A DNA stretch of 12,920 nt from Bacteroidales bacterium UBA2939 (lineage in GTDB: Bacteria; Bacteroidota; Bacteroidia; Bacteroidales; P3). Location of the stretch: the NCBI GenBank assembly GCA_002349055.1, contig DECD01000029.1, positions 14,306-27,225 of the forward strand, in the 5' to 3' direction. Below, one piece after another: positions 5,901 to 12,639 of the stretch. A program made the position numbers and the translations under genes. Under the pieces are notes generated by a model. The model ran no database searches, was not told where the DNA came from, and saw only the letters and a list, made by a program, of their open reading frames with translations. The first letter of the stretch is position 1; every line of letters begins with the position of its first letter.

Positions 5901-6736
5901 AGGCTGCGGAGCCATTTGATTTCCTCGGCCCAGCGCATGGGGTCGGGGGTCTCGAGGATGATGGGCATGTCGTCGAAACGGGGGTCGTGCATGAAGCGCG
6001 AGAAGAACTCCTTGCCGAGGAAGCCTTCGCCCAGCACCTCGTGGCGGTCCACATGGCTGCCGGCGTTCTTCTTGCTGTCGTTGAGGTGGATGGCGCGGAG
6101 GTACTGCTGACCTATCAGGCGGTCGAACTCCTCAAAGCAGAACATGTAGCCCATCTCGGTGCTCAAGTCGTAGCCGGCGGCGAGGGTGTGGCAGGTGTCG
6201 ATGCAGACGCCCACGCGGCTCTTGTCTTCGATGCCGGCGATGATGCGGGCGATGTGCTCGAACTTCCAACCGAGGTTGGTGCCCTGTCCGGCGGTGTTCT
6301 CTATCACGGCCGTCACTCCTTCGGTCTTGCTGAGTGCGAGGTTCACCTCGCGGGCAATCTGGTCTAAGCATTCCTCCTCGCTGACCTTGTTCAGGTGGCT
6401 GCCGGGGTGGAAGTTCAGCATGGTGAGGCCCAGCTGCTGTGCACGCTGCATCTCGTCGAGGAAGGCGGCGCGGCTTTTTTGTAGCGTCTCCTCGTCGGGC
6501 GAGCCGAGGTTGATGAGGTAGCTGTCGTGCGGCAGCACCATCTCGGGCTTGAAGCCTCGGTCGACGAGCAACGCCCTGAAGCCGTCAATCTCCAACTGCG
6601 GCAGCGGCTTGCTTACCCAGCTCCTTTGGTTGCGTGTAAACAAGGCAAAGGCGTTGGCCCCGATGGCCTCGGCATTCAGTATGGCGTTTCCCACACCGCC
6701 CGATGCGCTCACATGAGCGCCGATGTATTTTGTCAT
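5897..6736 (-). CDS. nfo: Endonuclease IV (AP endonuclease)
   Basis: This zinc-dependent endonuclease cleaves DNA 5' to abasic sites and trims blocked 3' ends in base excision repair. The 279-residue length equals that of E. coli Nfo, and the fold is a TIM barrel. All nine metal ligands can be placed at the E. coli position plus one: His70, His110, Glu146, Asp180, His183, His217, Asp230, His232 and Glu262. They lie in motifs such as LNFHPGSH, VIENTAGQGTN, CIDTCHTLAAGYD, HLNDSKKNAGSHVDRHE and IILETPDP. The N-terminus (YIGAHVSASGG) is canonical, which fixes the ATG at 6736. The gene starts 5 nt after the helicase stop, and its TGA overlaps the next small ORF by 4 nt, so it is mid-operon. The enzyme should be fully active. 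Confidence 0.97.
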   Translation of the reverse strand: MTKYIGAHVSASGGVGNAILNAEAIGANAFALFTRNQRSWVSKPLPQLEIDGFRALLVDRGFKPEMVLPHDSYLINLGSPDEETLQKSRAAFLDEMQRAQQLGLTMLNFHPGSHLNKVSEEECLDQIAREVNLALSKTEGVTAVIENTAGQGTNLGWKFEHIARIIAGIEDKSRVGVCIDTCHTLAAGYDLSTEMGYMFCFEEFDRLIGQQYLRAIHLNDSKKNAGSHVDRHEVLGEGFLGKEFFSRFMHDPRFDDMPIILETPDPMRWAEEIKWLRSL

Positions 6737-6741
6737 GGTTC

Positions 6742-8847
6742 TTAATTATTGTTTGCGTAATCGTTAACTATCTCAAGGATTTCTGCCCCATAGCGCTCCA
6801 CGGTCTTCTCGCCTACGCCCAGTTGCTGTTTCAGCTCGGCCACGGTGCATGGCATGTTGGTGGCAATGGAGTGTAATGCTTTCTGCTGTAGGACGACGTA
6901 AACGGGCACCTCCAGCTCTTCGGCCTTGAGCGCACGCCAGTTGCGCAGGGCAGCGGCGAGGTCTTTGTTCATGTTGCCGTTGCCCGATTGTTTTGTTGGT
7001 TTCGGGGACCGTTCGCGGTTCCTCTTTTCCCCTTTTTCGCCCTTGTCAAGGATGGAATTGACTTTGGCGCGCTGAATGATCTGCACGCTGTAGCCTTGTT
7101 TCCTGACAGCCTCGAGGCAGGCAAGCTTGATGTTCATGGCTTCGAGGAGGGCATTGCCGTGCTCTTGGACACCTTTGGCAATCTCTTTGTTGTCGATGTC
7201 CACCTCGACAAGCACCTTGAGGGCAGCCTGAAGCGGAGAGAGTTGCGAGAAGTAATATTCAGCGCCCTTCAGCGCCCGTTCGTTCTGGGACGGTTCGTCG
7301 AGCCGCATCAGCTGCGACTTGAATTTCTCGCTGACGAGCAGCAGGTCGATGAGGGTGTTGCAGGCGTTGTGCAGGCGGTCGACATTCTCTGGGTAGATAT
7401 TTTTCAGTTTTCCGTAAGGCTCCTGCAGGCGCTCGGCAAGGCGCAGGAGGTCGTCAACGCCAAAGAGTTCCATGAGTTTCTCCAATCGGTATTGCCGCTC
7501 ATATTCGCTGGCGGCCTCGGAAGTTTGCTCGAAGGTGGGTTGAGAGGAGACGAAGTGGCTGACCGAAAGGTCGTCGAAGGCTACATTGGCTGTGAGGGGC
7601 GTGGAGAGGGTGAGTCCTTCCAGCGTCCGGCAGCGGCTGAGGGCTACGTAGACCTGACCGAAGGCGAAGGCATCGGCAGCGTCGATGATGACGCGGTCGA
7701 AGGTGAGTCCCTGTGCCTTGTGGATGGTGATGGCCCAGGCGGCCTGCAAGGGATATTGGCTGAAGGTGCCCTCCACCTCCTGGGTGATTTCGTTGGTCTT
7801 CGCGTCGAGGGTGTATTTCAGACTCTCCCACAGTTCGCGGTTCACATTGATGGTGTCGCCATCGTCGTCAACCACCTCGATGTATTCCTTGTTGTTTTCC
7901 TCGTCACGGATAAAGCCTGTGACGGTGGCCAGCTTGCCGTTATAGTATCTGTGTCCGCCGGAACTGTCGTTCTTGACAAACATCACCCGTTCACCGACCT
8001 TTATCTCCAGCGTGCGGTCGCATGGAAGCGTTTTCTCGGGGAAATTGCCTTTTAGAACGGCCTCGAATATGTGTTGCTCGCCGTTGAGGGCCAGCATGTG
8101 CTTTCTGTTGATGGCATCGGCCTGCCGGTTGTGGGTGGTCAGCGTGATGGCGTCTTTCTTCTGAGGGGCACCCACGCGGGCGTTGAGGTCGCGAAGGGTT
8201 TCCGTGTCGATGTTGTTGTCGCGCACGTGGTTCAGCAGCTCGACAAAAGCCTGGTCTTGCTGGCGGTAGACGGTGGTAAGCTCGATGGTGACGTATGGCA
8301 CCTGCTGCAATGCCTTGCTGGCGAAGAAGTAAGGGGTAGGGTAGACCTTCTCCATGAAAGGCCGCTCGGCCTCTGTCACCACGGGCGAAAGCTGGTGAAC
8401 GTCGCCAATCATCAGCAGCTGCACGCCACCAAAGGGACGGCTGCTCTTTCGGTATCGGCGCAGCGTCATGTCAATGGCATCGAGCAAGTCGGCCCGCACC
8501 ATCGATATTTCGTCGATAATCAGCAGCTCTAGGGTCCGTATGACGTTGAGTTTGGTCTTGTTGAGCGACTTGAACTTGTCGGGCATCTGGTACTCGGTTA
8601 CCAGTTCTTTGACATCTGGCAGGTAAGGGTCGAAAGGCAGTTGGAAGAAACTGTGGATGGTGACACCTCCGGCATTGATGGCTGCCACACCAGTAGGGGC
8701 CACGATGGCATGGCGCTTGGCACATTTCGCCGCCACCTCGTGCAAAAAGGTGGTCTTGCCCGTGCCCGCCTTGCCGGTCAGGAACACCGACACCCCCGTC
8801 TGCTCCACGTAGCGTCGTGCCAGCTCTATCTGCGGATTGGTAGTCAT
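6742..8847 (-). CDS. PIF1-like SF1 DNA helicase with C-terminal HRDC domain
   Basis: This predicted ATP-dependent, 5'-3' type superfamily 1B helicase (701 residues) acts on DNA in the cytoplasm. Walker A is GKAGTGKTT (residues 25-33) and Walker B is LLIIDEISM, with Asp112 and Glu113. The motif III region is QLLMIGDVHQLSPV, motif V is AITIHKAQGLTFDR (about 372-385), and motif VI is YVALSRCR (400-407). A region of helices after residue 440 leads to a basic, flexible linker (about 601-628, KGEKGEKRNRERSPKP). A clear HRDC domain follows (629-701, LRNWRALKAEE then LGVGEKTVERYG), a nucleic-acid-binding module also found in RecQ. PIF1-like proteins resolve G-quadruplexes and R-loops; whether this one does is inference. 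The start ATG overlaps the upstream gene's TGA (ATGA, 8844-8847), and nfo follows 5 nt after the stop. Confidence 0.94.
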   Translation of the reverse strand: MTTNPQIELARRYVEQTGVSVFLTGKAGTGKTTFLHEVAAKCAKRHAIVAPTGVAAINAGGVTIHSFFQLPFDPYLPDVKELVTEYQMPDKFKSLNKTKLNVIRTLELLIIDEISMVRADLLDAIDMTLRRYRKSSRPFGGVQLLMIGDVHQLSPVVTEAERPFMEKVYPTPYFFASKALQQVPYVTIELTTVYRQQDQAFVELLNHVRDNNIDTETLRDLNARVGAPQKKDAITLTTHNRQADAINRKHMLALNGEQHIFEAVLKGNFPEKTLPCDRTLEIKVGERVMFVKNDSSGGHRYYNGKLATVTGFIRDEENNKEYIEVVDDDGDTINVNRELWESLKYTLDAKTNEITQEVEGTFSQYPLQAAWAITIHKAQGLTFDRVIIDAADAFAFGQVYVALSRCRTLEGLTLSTPLTANVAFDDLSVSHFVSSQPTFEQTSEAASEYERQYRLEKLMELFGVDDLLRLAERLQEPYGKLKNIYPENVDRLHNACNTLIDLLLVSEKFKSQLMRLDEPSQNERALKGAEYYFSQLSPLQAALKVLVEVDIDNKEIAKGVQEHGNALLEAMNIKLACLEAVRKQGYSVQIIQRAKVNSILDKGEKGEKRNRERSPKPTKQSGNGNMNKDLAAALRNWRALKAEELEVPVYVVLQQKALHSIATNMPCTVAELKQQLGVGEKTVERYGAEILEIVNDYANNN

Positions 8848-9623
8848 AAATTATATTTCTTTTCAAATAGTTCGTACCCATGCTCATCCAGATATTCGAA
8901 AAAATCCATTATCAGGCTCTTCTGGAAGTATTCATAGCTGAAATCGAAAGTCTTTGGCATCAGTGCACACAGATGGCGGTAGATGTTCAGATTGTAACGG
9001 TTGAGGGCATTCAGATGGTACGGCATTGCGAGATAGTATCGCCAGATGCATACATTTATTGTTTTTTTGTAATTGATTCCTATTTCAACATTGATGAAGC
9101 CAAAATTATGTGTCATGTAGGAGAAGCAGTTTGTGTCTTTGTTTTCCTCGTATTGCTTTGCCAGCCAGCGGTCGAATTCCTCAAGCGTGTTGAACTCGCG
9201 AATACAGTCCCTTTTCCAATATTTGAACCTTTTTTTTGCTGCCCAGCTACGGAGTGTCTTCTTGAGCATCCGTTCTGTGATGCCGAGGTCGGCGGCAGTG
9301 GCTAGTCGGCACATACCTATTTCTGCCATCAGGCTGTCCAGGTGTACCCATGCCGTGCTGTCGATTTCTGTTGTTTTCGTTCGGCGTGAATTACGTTTCA
9401 GCAGTTGTTGCTTATTCCATAAAGGCAAGTATTCAATCCACGCCTCGGGGGGAAACACCGTCTCGCGACGGTCTGGATTGGGGTCCCAATCCATGTAGCT
9501 GTTGTCTTCCGCAATCTTGATCCATCTTACTGTGTCCCCGCGGAAGGTAATGATATTTTGTGCTGTTGCTGGCAGCCAAGCCATCAGGCAGAGCAATATG
9601 AAGAGTGTTTTCCTAGTTGTCAT
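8844..9623 (-). CDS. Secreted protein of unknown function, 259 aa
   Basis: This is the first gene of the helicase-nfo chain. A cleavable signal peptide is visible: basic start (MTTRK), hydrophobic core (TLFILLCLMAW) and a likely cleavage site after PATAQ near residue 22. The mature protein is rich in aromatic and charged residues and has no lipobox or membrane helix. A helical middle region (about residues 85-165) contains SLMAEIGMCRLATAADLGIT, and a C-terminal part contains HLNALNRYNLNIYRHLCALM. I recognise no domain or catalytic motif. The DNA is more AT-rich than its neighbours around 9040-9110, which may mean a fast-evolving gene. Its TGA overlaps the helicase ATG by 4 nt, so the two are translationally coupled although one product is exported. 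A consensus promoter lies about 20-50 nt upstream of the start. Confidence 0.82.
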   Translation of the reverse strand: MTTRKTLFILLCLMAWLPATAQNIITFRGDTVRWIKIAEDNSYMDWDPNPDRRETVFPPEAWIEYLPLWNKQQLLKRNSRRTKTTEIDSTAWVHLDSLMAEIGMCRLATAADLGITERMLKKTLRSWAAKKRFKYWKRDCIREFNTLEEFDRWLAKQYEENKDTNCFSYMTHNFGFINVEIGINYKKTINVCIWRYYLAMPYHLNALNRYNLNIYRHLCALMPKTFDFSYEYFQKSLIMDFFEYLDEHGYELFEKKYNL

Positions 9624-9643
9624 TTTAGTGTTTTTTCAAAGTG

Positions 9644-9674
9644 CAAAGATACGCATTTTCGCCCATACGGCAAA
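9644..9674 (-). promoter_or_regulatory. Bacteroidetes-type promoter for the helicase-nfo operon
   Basis: On the minus strand, TTTG (9671-9674) is followed after 19 nt by TATCTTTG (9644-9651). This is an exact match to the -33 TTTG and -7 TAnnTTTG consensus of the Bacteroidetes primary sigma factor. Transcription would begin near 9640, giving a leader of roughly 17 nt before the ATG at 9623. The -33 box coincides with the T tract of the pepE terminator. Confidence 0.82.
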
Positions 9675-9704
9675 ATAAGCGGCCGCACAAAATGTGAGCC
9701 GCTT
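9671..9704 (-). terminator. Terminator of the gyrB-pepE unit
   Basis: AAGCGGC (9677-9683) pairs with GCCGCTT (9698-9704). Inside it, CACA (9686-9689) pairs with TGTG (9693-9696) around the loop AAA. On the minus strand the stem is followed by ATTTTG. It lies 34 nt after the pepE stop. On the plus strand it is followed by TT (TTTT counting the last stem bases), so it may act in both directions. Confidence 0.7.
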
Positions 9705-9711
9705 TTGATAT

Positions 9712-9726
9712 CTGTAAGACTTACAG
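9712..9726. repeat. Short palindrome downstream of pepE
   Basis: CTGTAAG (9712-9718) and CTTACAG (9720-9726) form 7-bp arms around a single central A, between the pepE stop and its terminator. It is too tight for an RNA hairpin with a full stem and could be a protein-binding site or chance. Confidence 0.4.
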
Positions 9727-9737
9727 TGTATTGAGTG

Positions 9738-10487
9738 CTATGCTTTCAGCAGGAAGTCGATGTTGCTGCGGAGGCCGTACTCCTTGGTGTTCTCCATCTT
9801 GGTCTTGAAGACCTTCATCTTGTTGGGCTTGCCGACGAGTTTCAGTTTACCGTCCTCAAGCAACAGGGCTGTAGCTTCGCGAATGGCGGCAACGGTGGCC
9901 TTGGGGTTCACCATGATGTACTCCTTCAGGCGGTCGTCGCGGGTCTCGCCGCCGTGCTTCGGGTCGAAGAAGTCGGTGTAGTGCGGGTTTATTTGGAACG
10001 GCACCAGACCCATGCAGTCGAACGAGGCAGGCATGACGATGGGCATGTCGTTGGTGGTGCAGAGGGTAGGACCTGCCACGTTGCTACCGGCGCTCCAGCC
10101 CATATAGGGCATGCCGTCGAAGGCGCGCTGGCGTATGGCCTGCATGAGACCCGTGCGCTGAAGCTCGCGGACGAGGTGGAAGGTGTTGCCACCACCCACG
10201 GCCACACAGTCGGTGTCGTACACCGCGTTGATGGGCAGCGCCTTGTGGTGCACGGAGGTGAGCTTCACGCCGAACTCTTTGTAGACGGCGGCCACCTTGG
10301 CCTCGTATGCATCGTAGCTCTTGGTCAGTCCGTTCGGGGCCAGGCTCACGCCGGCGTAAGGCACGAAGAGCACCTTTTTCACGTTGTGCCGGCGGCAGAA
10401 GTCGGCAATCATGTCCTTGCACCAGCCGAGGTAAGCCTCGCCGCGCATGGTGCTGTTGCTGATAAGGAGGAGGTTTCTTTTATCCAT
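9738..10487 (-). CDS. pepE: Dipeptidase E (alpha-aspartyl dipeptidase, peptidase S51)
   Basis: This cytoplasmic serine peptidase hydrolyses dipeptides with an N-terminal aspartate (Asp-Xaa), feeding amino-acid recycling. It has 249 residues; the Salmonella enzyme is about 229. The catalytic triad is visible as Ser132 in the nucleophile elbow GWSAGSNVA, Asp147 in TTNDMPIV and His169 in QINPHYTD. All three lie exactly 12 residues beyond the Salmonella Ser120, Asp135 and His157. The GGGNTFHLVREL segment (98-109) is also characteristic. The C-terminal extension ends SNIDFLLKA. The ATG at 10487 is preceded by an A-rich leader, which in this phylum stands in for a Shine-Dalgarno sequence. The gene lies 61 nt after the gyrB stop with no separate promoter seen, so it is probably read through from gyrB past the phased repeat. 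Confidence 0.95.
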   Translation of the reverse strand: MDKRNLLLISNSTMRGEAYLGWCKDMIADFCRRHNVKKVLFVPYAGVSLAPNGLTKSYDAYEAKVAAVYKEFGVKLTSVHHKALPINAVYDTDCVAVGGGNTFHLVRELQRTGLMQAIRQRAFDGMPYMGWSAGSNVAGPTLCTTNDMPIVMPASFDCMGLVPFQINPHYTDFFDPKHGGETRDDRLKEYIMVNPKATVAAIREATALLLEDGKLKLVGKPNKMKVFKTKMENTKEYGLRSNIDFLLKA

Positions 10488-10500
10488 GGGATTATTTTTT

Positions 10501-10550
10501 TTTAGGCATTCCTAGGATATCTTAGGCGTTCCTAGGAATGCCTAGTTATT
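10501..10550. repeat. 10-bp phased TAGG array and inverted repeat between gyrB and pepE
   Basis: Five 10-bp blocks follow each other exactly: TTTAGGCATT, CCTAGGATAT, CTTAGGCGTT, CCTAGGAATG, CCTAGTTATT. TAGG recurs at the same place in the first four blocks and decays to TAGT in the fifth. The array also contains a perfect 14-bp inverted repeat (10503-10516 and 10531-10544) with a 14-nt loop. It overlaps the gyrB stop codon at its right end. On the minus strand the stem is followed by A residues, not T, so it does not look like an intrinsic terminator for gyrB. Confidence 0.85.
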
Positions 10551-12489
10551 AAGCATCAATATTGGCGTAGGTGGCGTTGGCCTCGATGAAGGCGCGGCGG
10601 GGCGGCACGTCGTCGCCCATGAGGAGCGAGAAGATGCGGTCGGCTGAGGCGGCGTTCTCGATGGTCACCTGGCGCAGCTGGCGGCCTTCGGGGTCCATGG
10701 TGGTGTCGCGCAGCTGGTCGCTGTTCATCTCACCCAGACCTTTGTAGCGCTGCACGTGGATGCCTTTGTCGCCAAACTCCATGAGGGCGCGCTCTCGGTC
10801 GTCCTCGGTCCAGCAGTAAACCTGCTTGTTGCCCTTCTTGACGAGGTAGAGAGGAGGAGTGGCGAGGTAGACATAGCCGTTCTCGATGAGTTCCGGCATA
10901 TAGCGGAAGAAGAAGGTCAGCATGAGGGTGTCGATATGGGCGCCGTCGACATCGGCATCGGTCATGATGATAACCTTGTGGTAGCGCAGCTTGCTGAGGT
11001 TCAGAGCCTGCGGGTCCTCGGGGGTGCCTACGGTGACACCCAAAGCGGTGTAGATGTCGCGGATGGCTTCGCTCTCGAAGGCGCGGTGGCGCATCACTTT
11101 CTCCACGTTGAGAATTTTACCGCGCAACGGCAGGATGGCCTGGAAACGGCGGTCGCGACCCTGCTTGGCGCTACCGCCTGCCGAGTCACCCTCGACGAAG
11201 AATATCTCGCACTCCGCGGGGTCGTTGCTCTGGCAGTCGGCCAGCTTGCCGGGCATGCCGGCACTGCTGAAGACGTTGCTGCGTTGCACCATCTCGCGAG
11301 CCTTGCGGGCGGCCTGACGGGCGCGGGCGGCAAGGATGACCTTGTCGACGATGGTGTGGGCCTCGTTGGGATGTTCCTCGAGGTAGTTCTCCAGCATCTC
11401 GCTGACGGCCTCGTCCACGGCTCCGCGCACCTCGGCATTGCCGAGCTTGGTTTTCGTCTGGCCCTCGAACTGGGGTTCGGCGACCTTGACGCTGATGATG
11501 GCGGTGAGACCCTCGCGAAAGTCGTCGCCAGTAATTTCCACCTTGGCTTTCTGCAACAGGCCTGAGCGGTCGGCATAGCTCTTCAGCGTGCGGGTCAAGC
11601 CGCTGCGGAAGCCCGCCAGGTGTGTACCGCCCTCGTGAGTGTTGATATTGTTCACATAGGAGTGCAGGTTCTCGCTGTAGCCCGTGTTGTACTGCATAGC
11701 AATCTCGATGGGGATGCCCTTGCGCTCGCCCTCGATGTAGATGGCCTCGGGCATCAGCTTCTCGCGGTTCTCGTCGAGGTAGCTGATGAAGTCGCGCAGG
11801 CCCTTCTCGCTGAAGAAATGGTCGGCGCGCAACGGGGTGCCGTCCTCCTTCAGCTCGCGGTGGTCGGTGATGTTGATTTCGATGCCCTTGTTCAGGTATG
11901 CCAGCTCGCGCATGCGGTCGAGCAGCGTGTCGTATTTGTATTCGGTGACGGTGAAGATGGTGCTGTCGGGATGGAAGGTAATTTTCGTGCCGCGCTTATC
12001 GGTGGTACCCACTTCCTTCACAGCATAGAGGGGCTTGCCCTTGCTGTATTCCTGCTGGTACACCTTGCCGTCGCGGTAGACATTGACAATCATGTGGTCG
12101 CTCAAGGCGTTGACGCAGCTCACACCCACGCCGTGCAGACCGCCGGAGACTTTGTAACTGTTCTTGTTGAACTTGCCGCCGGCGTGCAGCACCGTCATGA
12201 CGACCTCGAGGGCCGAGCGGTGCTCCTTCTCGTGCATGTCCACCGGGATACCGCGGCCGTTGTCCTCCACGGTGATGCTGTTGTCCTCGTTGATTTGCAC
12301 GTCAATCTTCGTGCAGAAACCCGCAAGGGCCTCGTCGATAGAGTTGTCCACCACCTCGTACACCAGGTGATGCAGGCCTCGCTCGTTCACGTCGCCGATA
12401 TACATGGCCGGACGCACGCGTACGGCCTCTAGTCCTTCGAGTACGGTAATGTTACTCGCACTGTAGTCAACATTCTGATTTTCGCTCAT
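10549..12489 (-). CDS. gyrB: DNA gyrase subunit B
   Basis: This is the ATPase subunit of DNA gyrase, which pairs with GyrA to introduce negative supercoils. The 646-residue length matches the short bacterial type; E. coli GyrB has 804 because of an insert missing here. The GHKL ATPase domain shows EVVDNSIDEALAG with catalytic Glu45 and Asn49, VEDNGRGIP with Asp76, and SGGLHGVGVSCVNALS. The transducer domain follows. The Toprim domain carries EGDSAGG (Glu433) and TDADVDGAHI (Asp511, Asp513, Asp515), the metal-binding residues for DNA cleavage. The tail ends with the RYKGLGEMN motif and TTMDPEGR. All key residues are present. ParE is the main alternative; overall length and the tail favour GyrB. 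The start follows a TATCTTTG -7 box by 31 nt, and pepE follows downstream. Confidence 0.96.
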   Translation of the reverse strand: MSENQNVDYSASNITVLEGLEAVRVRPAMYIGDVNERGLHHLVYEVVDNSIDEALAGFCTKIDVQINEDNSITVEDNGRGIPVDMHEKEHRSALEVVMTVLHAGGKFNKNSYKVSGGLHGVGVSCVNALSDHMIVNVYRDGKVYQQEYSKGKPLYAVKEVGTTDKRGTKITFHPDSTIFTVTEYKYDTLLDRMRELAYLNKGIEINITDHRELKEDGTPLRADHFFSEKGLRDFISYLDENREKLMPEAIYIEGERKGIPIEIAMQYNTGYSENLHSYVNNINTHEGGTHLAGFRSGLTRTLKSYADRSGLLQKAKVEITGDDFREGLTAIISVKVAEPQFEGQTKTKLGNAEVRGAVDEAVSEMLENYLEEHPNEAHTIVDKVILAARARQAARKAREMVQRSNVFSSAGMPGKLADCQSNDPAECEIFFVEGDSAGGSAKQGRDRRFQAILPLRGKILNVEKVMRHRAFESEAIRDIYTALGVTVGTPEDPQALNLSKLRYHKVIIMTDADVDGAHIDTLMLTFFFRYMPELIENGYVYLATPPLYLVKKGNKQVYCWTEDDRERALMEFGDKGIHVQRYKGLGEMNSDQLRDTTMDPEGRQLRQVTIENAASADRIFSLLMGDDVPPRRAFIEANATYANIDA

Positions 12490-12514
12490 ATAGTAGTCTT
12501 CTTGTTTTCTTTTT

Positions 12515-12530
12515 AAAGTGCAAAGATACG
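12515..12530 (-). promoter_or_regulatory. gyrB promoter -7 region
   Basis: TATCTTTG on the minus strand (12521-12528) matches the Bacteroidetes -7 consensus and would start transcription near 12517, about 28 nt before the gyrB ATG. No TTTG is found 19-21 nt upstream, so the -33 element is weak or absent. The surrounding 16 bases AAAGTGCAAAGATACG are identical to 9638-9653 at the helicase operon promoter. Confidence 0.65.
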
Positions 12531-12573
12531 AAAAATTCCAGAGATGGATGCATATATTATAATAAAGTTTTCA

Positions 12574-12589
12574 ACAATATATATATTGT
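12574..12589. promoter_or_regulatory. 16-bp perfect palindrome in the gyrB/DUF4835 divergent region
   Basis: ACAATATATATATTGT reads the same on both strands. It lies 7 bp upstream of the -33 box of the plus-strand promoter and about 45 bp upstream of the gyrB -7 box. The shape suits an operator for a dimeric regulator, but the AT alternation could arise by chance or serve DNA melting. Confidence 0.45.
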
Positions 12590-12596
12590 CATTAAA

Positions 12597-12628
12597 TTTG
12601 CTCCATTTCCGAAAAAGTTGTATCTTTG
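12597..12628 (+). promoter_or_regulatory. Bacteroidetes-type promoter for the DUF4835 gene
   Basis: TTTG (12597-12600), a 20-nt spacer, then TATCTTTG (12621-12628) form an exact -33/-7 consensus promoter. Transcription would begin near 12632-12635, leaving fewer than ten bases before the ATG at 12640. Confidence 0.85.
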
Positions 12629-12639
12629 CAAGATAAAGT

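Noticed and set aside
6988..8055. Long plus-strand open frame opposite the helicase gene (355 codons)
   Set aside because: It lies antisense to conserved helicase motifs, with no recognisable family, promoter or start context.
4553..9623. Possible anti-phage defence island
   Set aside because: A helicase and a nuclease are present, but Nfo is the normal base-excision enzyme with all ligands intact and the helicase is of a common housekeeping type. No defence-specific domain or mobile-element signature is present.
10495..10544. Hairpin after gyrB as an intrinsic terminator
   Set aside because: In the direction of transcription the stem is followed by A residues. The T run is on the wrong side.
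11620..12432. Plus-strand open frame opposite gyrB (270 codons)
   Set aside because: Composition is Val/Ala/His-rich antisense of the conserved GyrB ATPase domain. It is not a gene.
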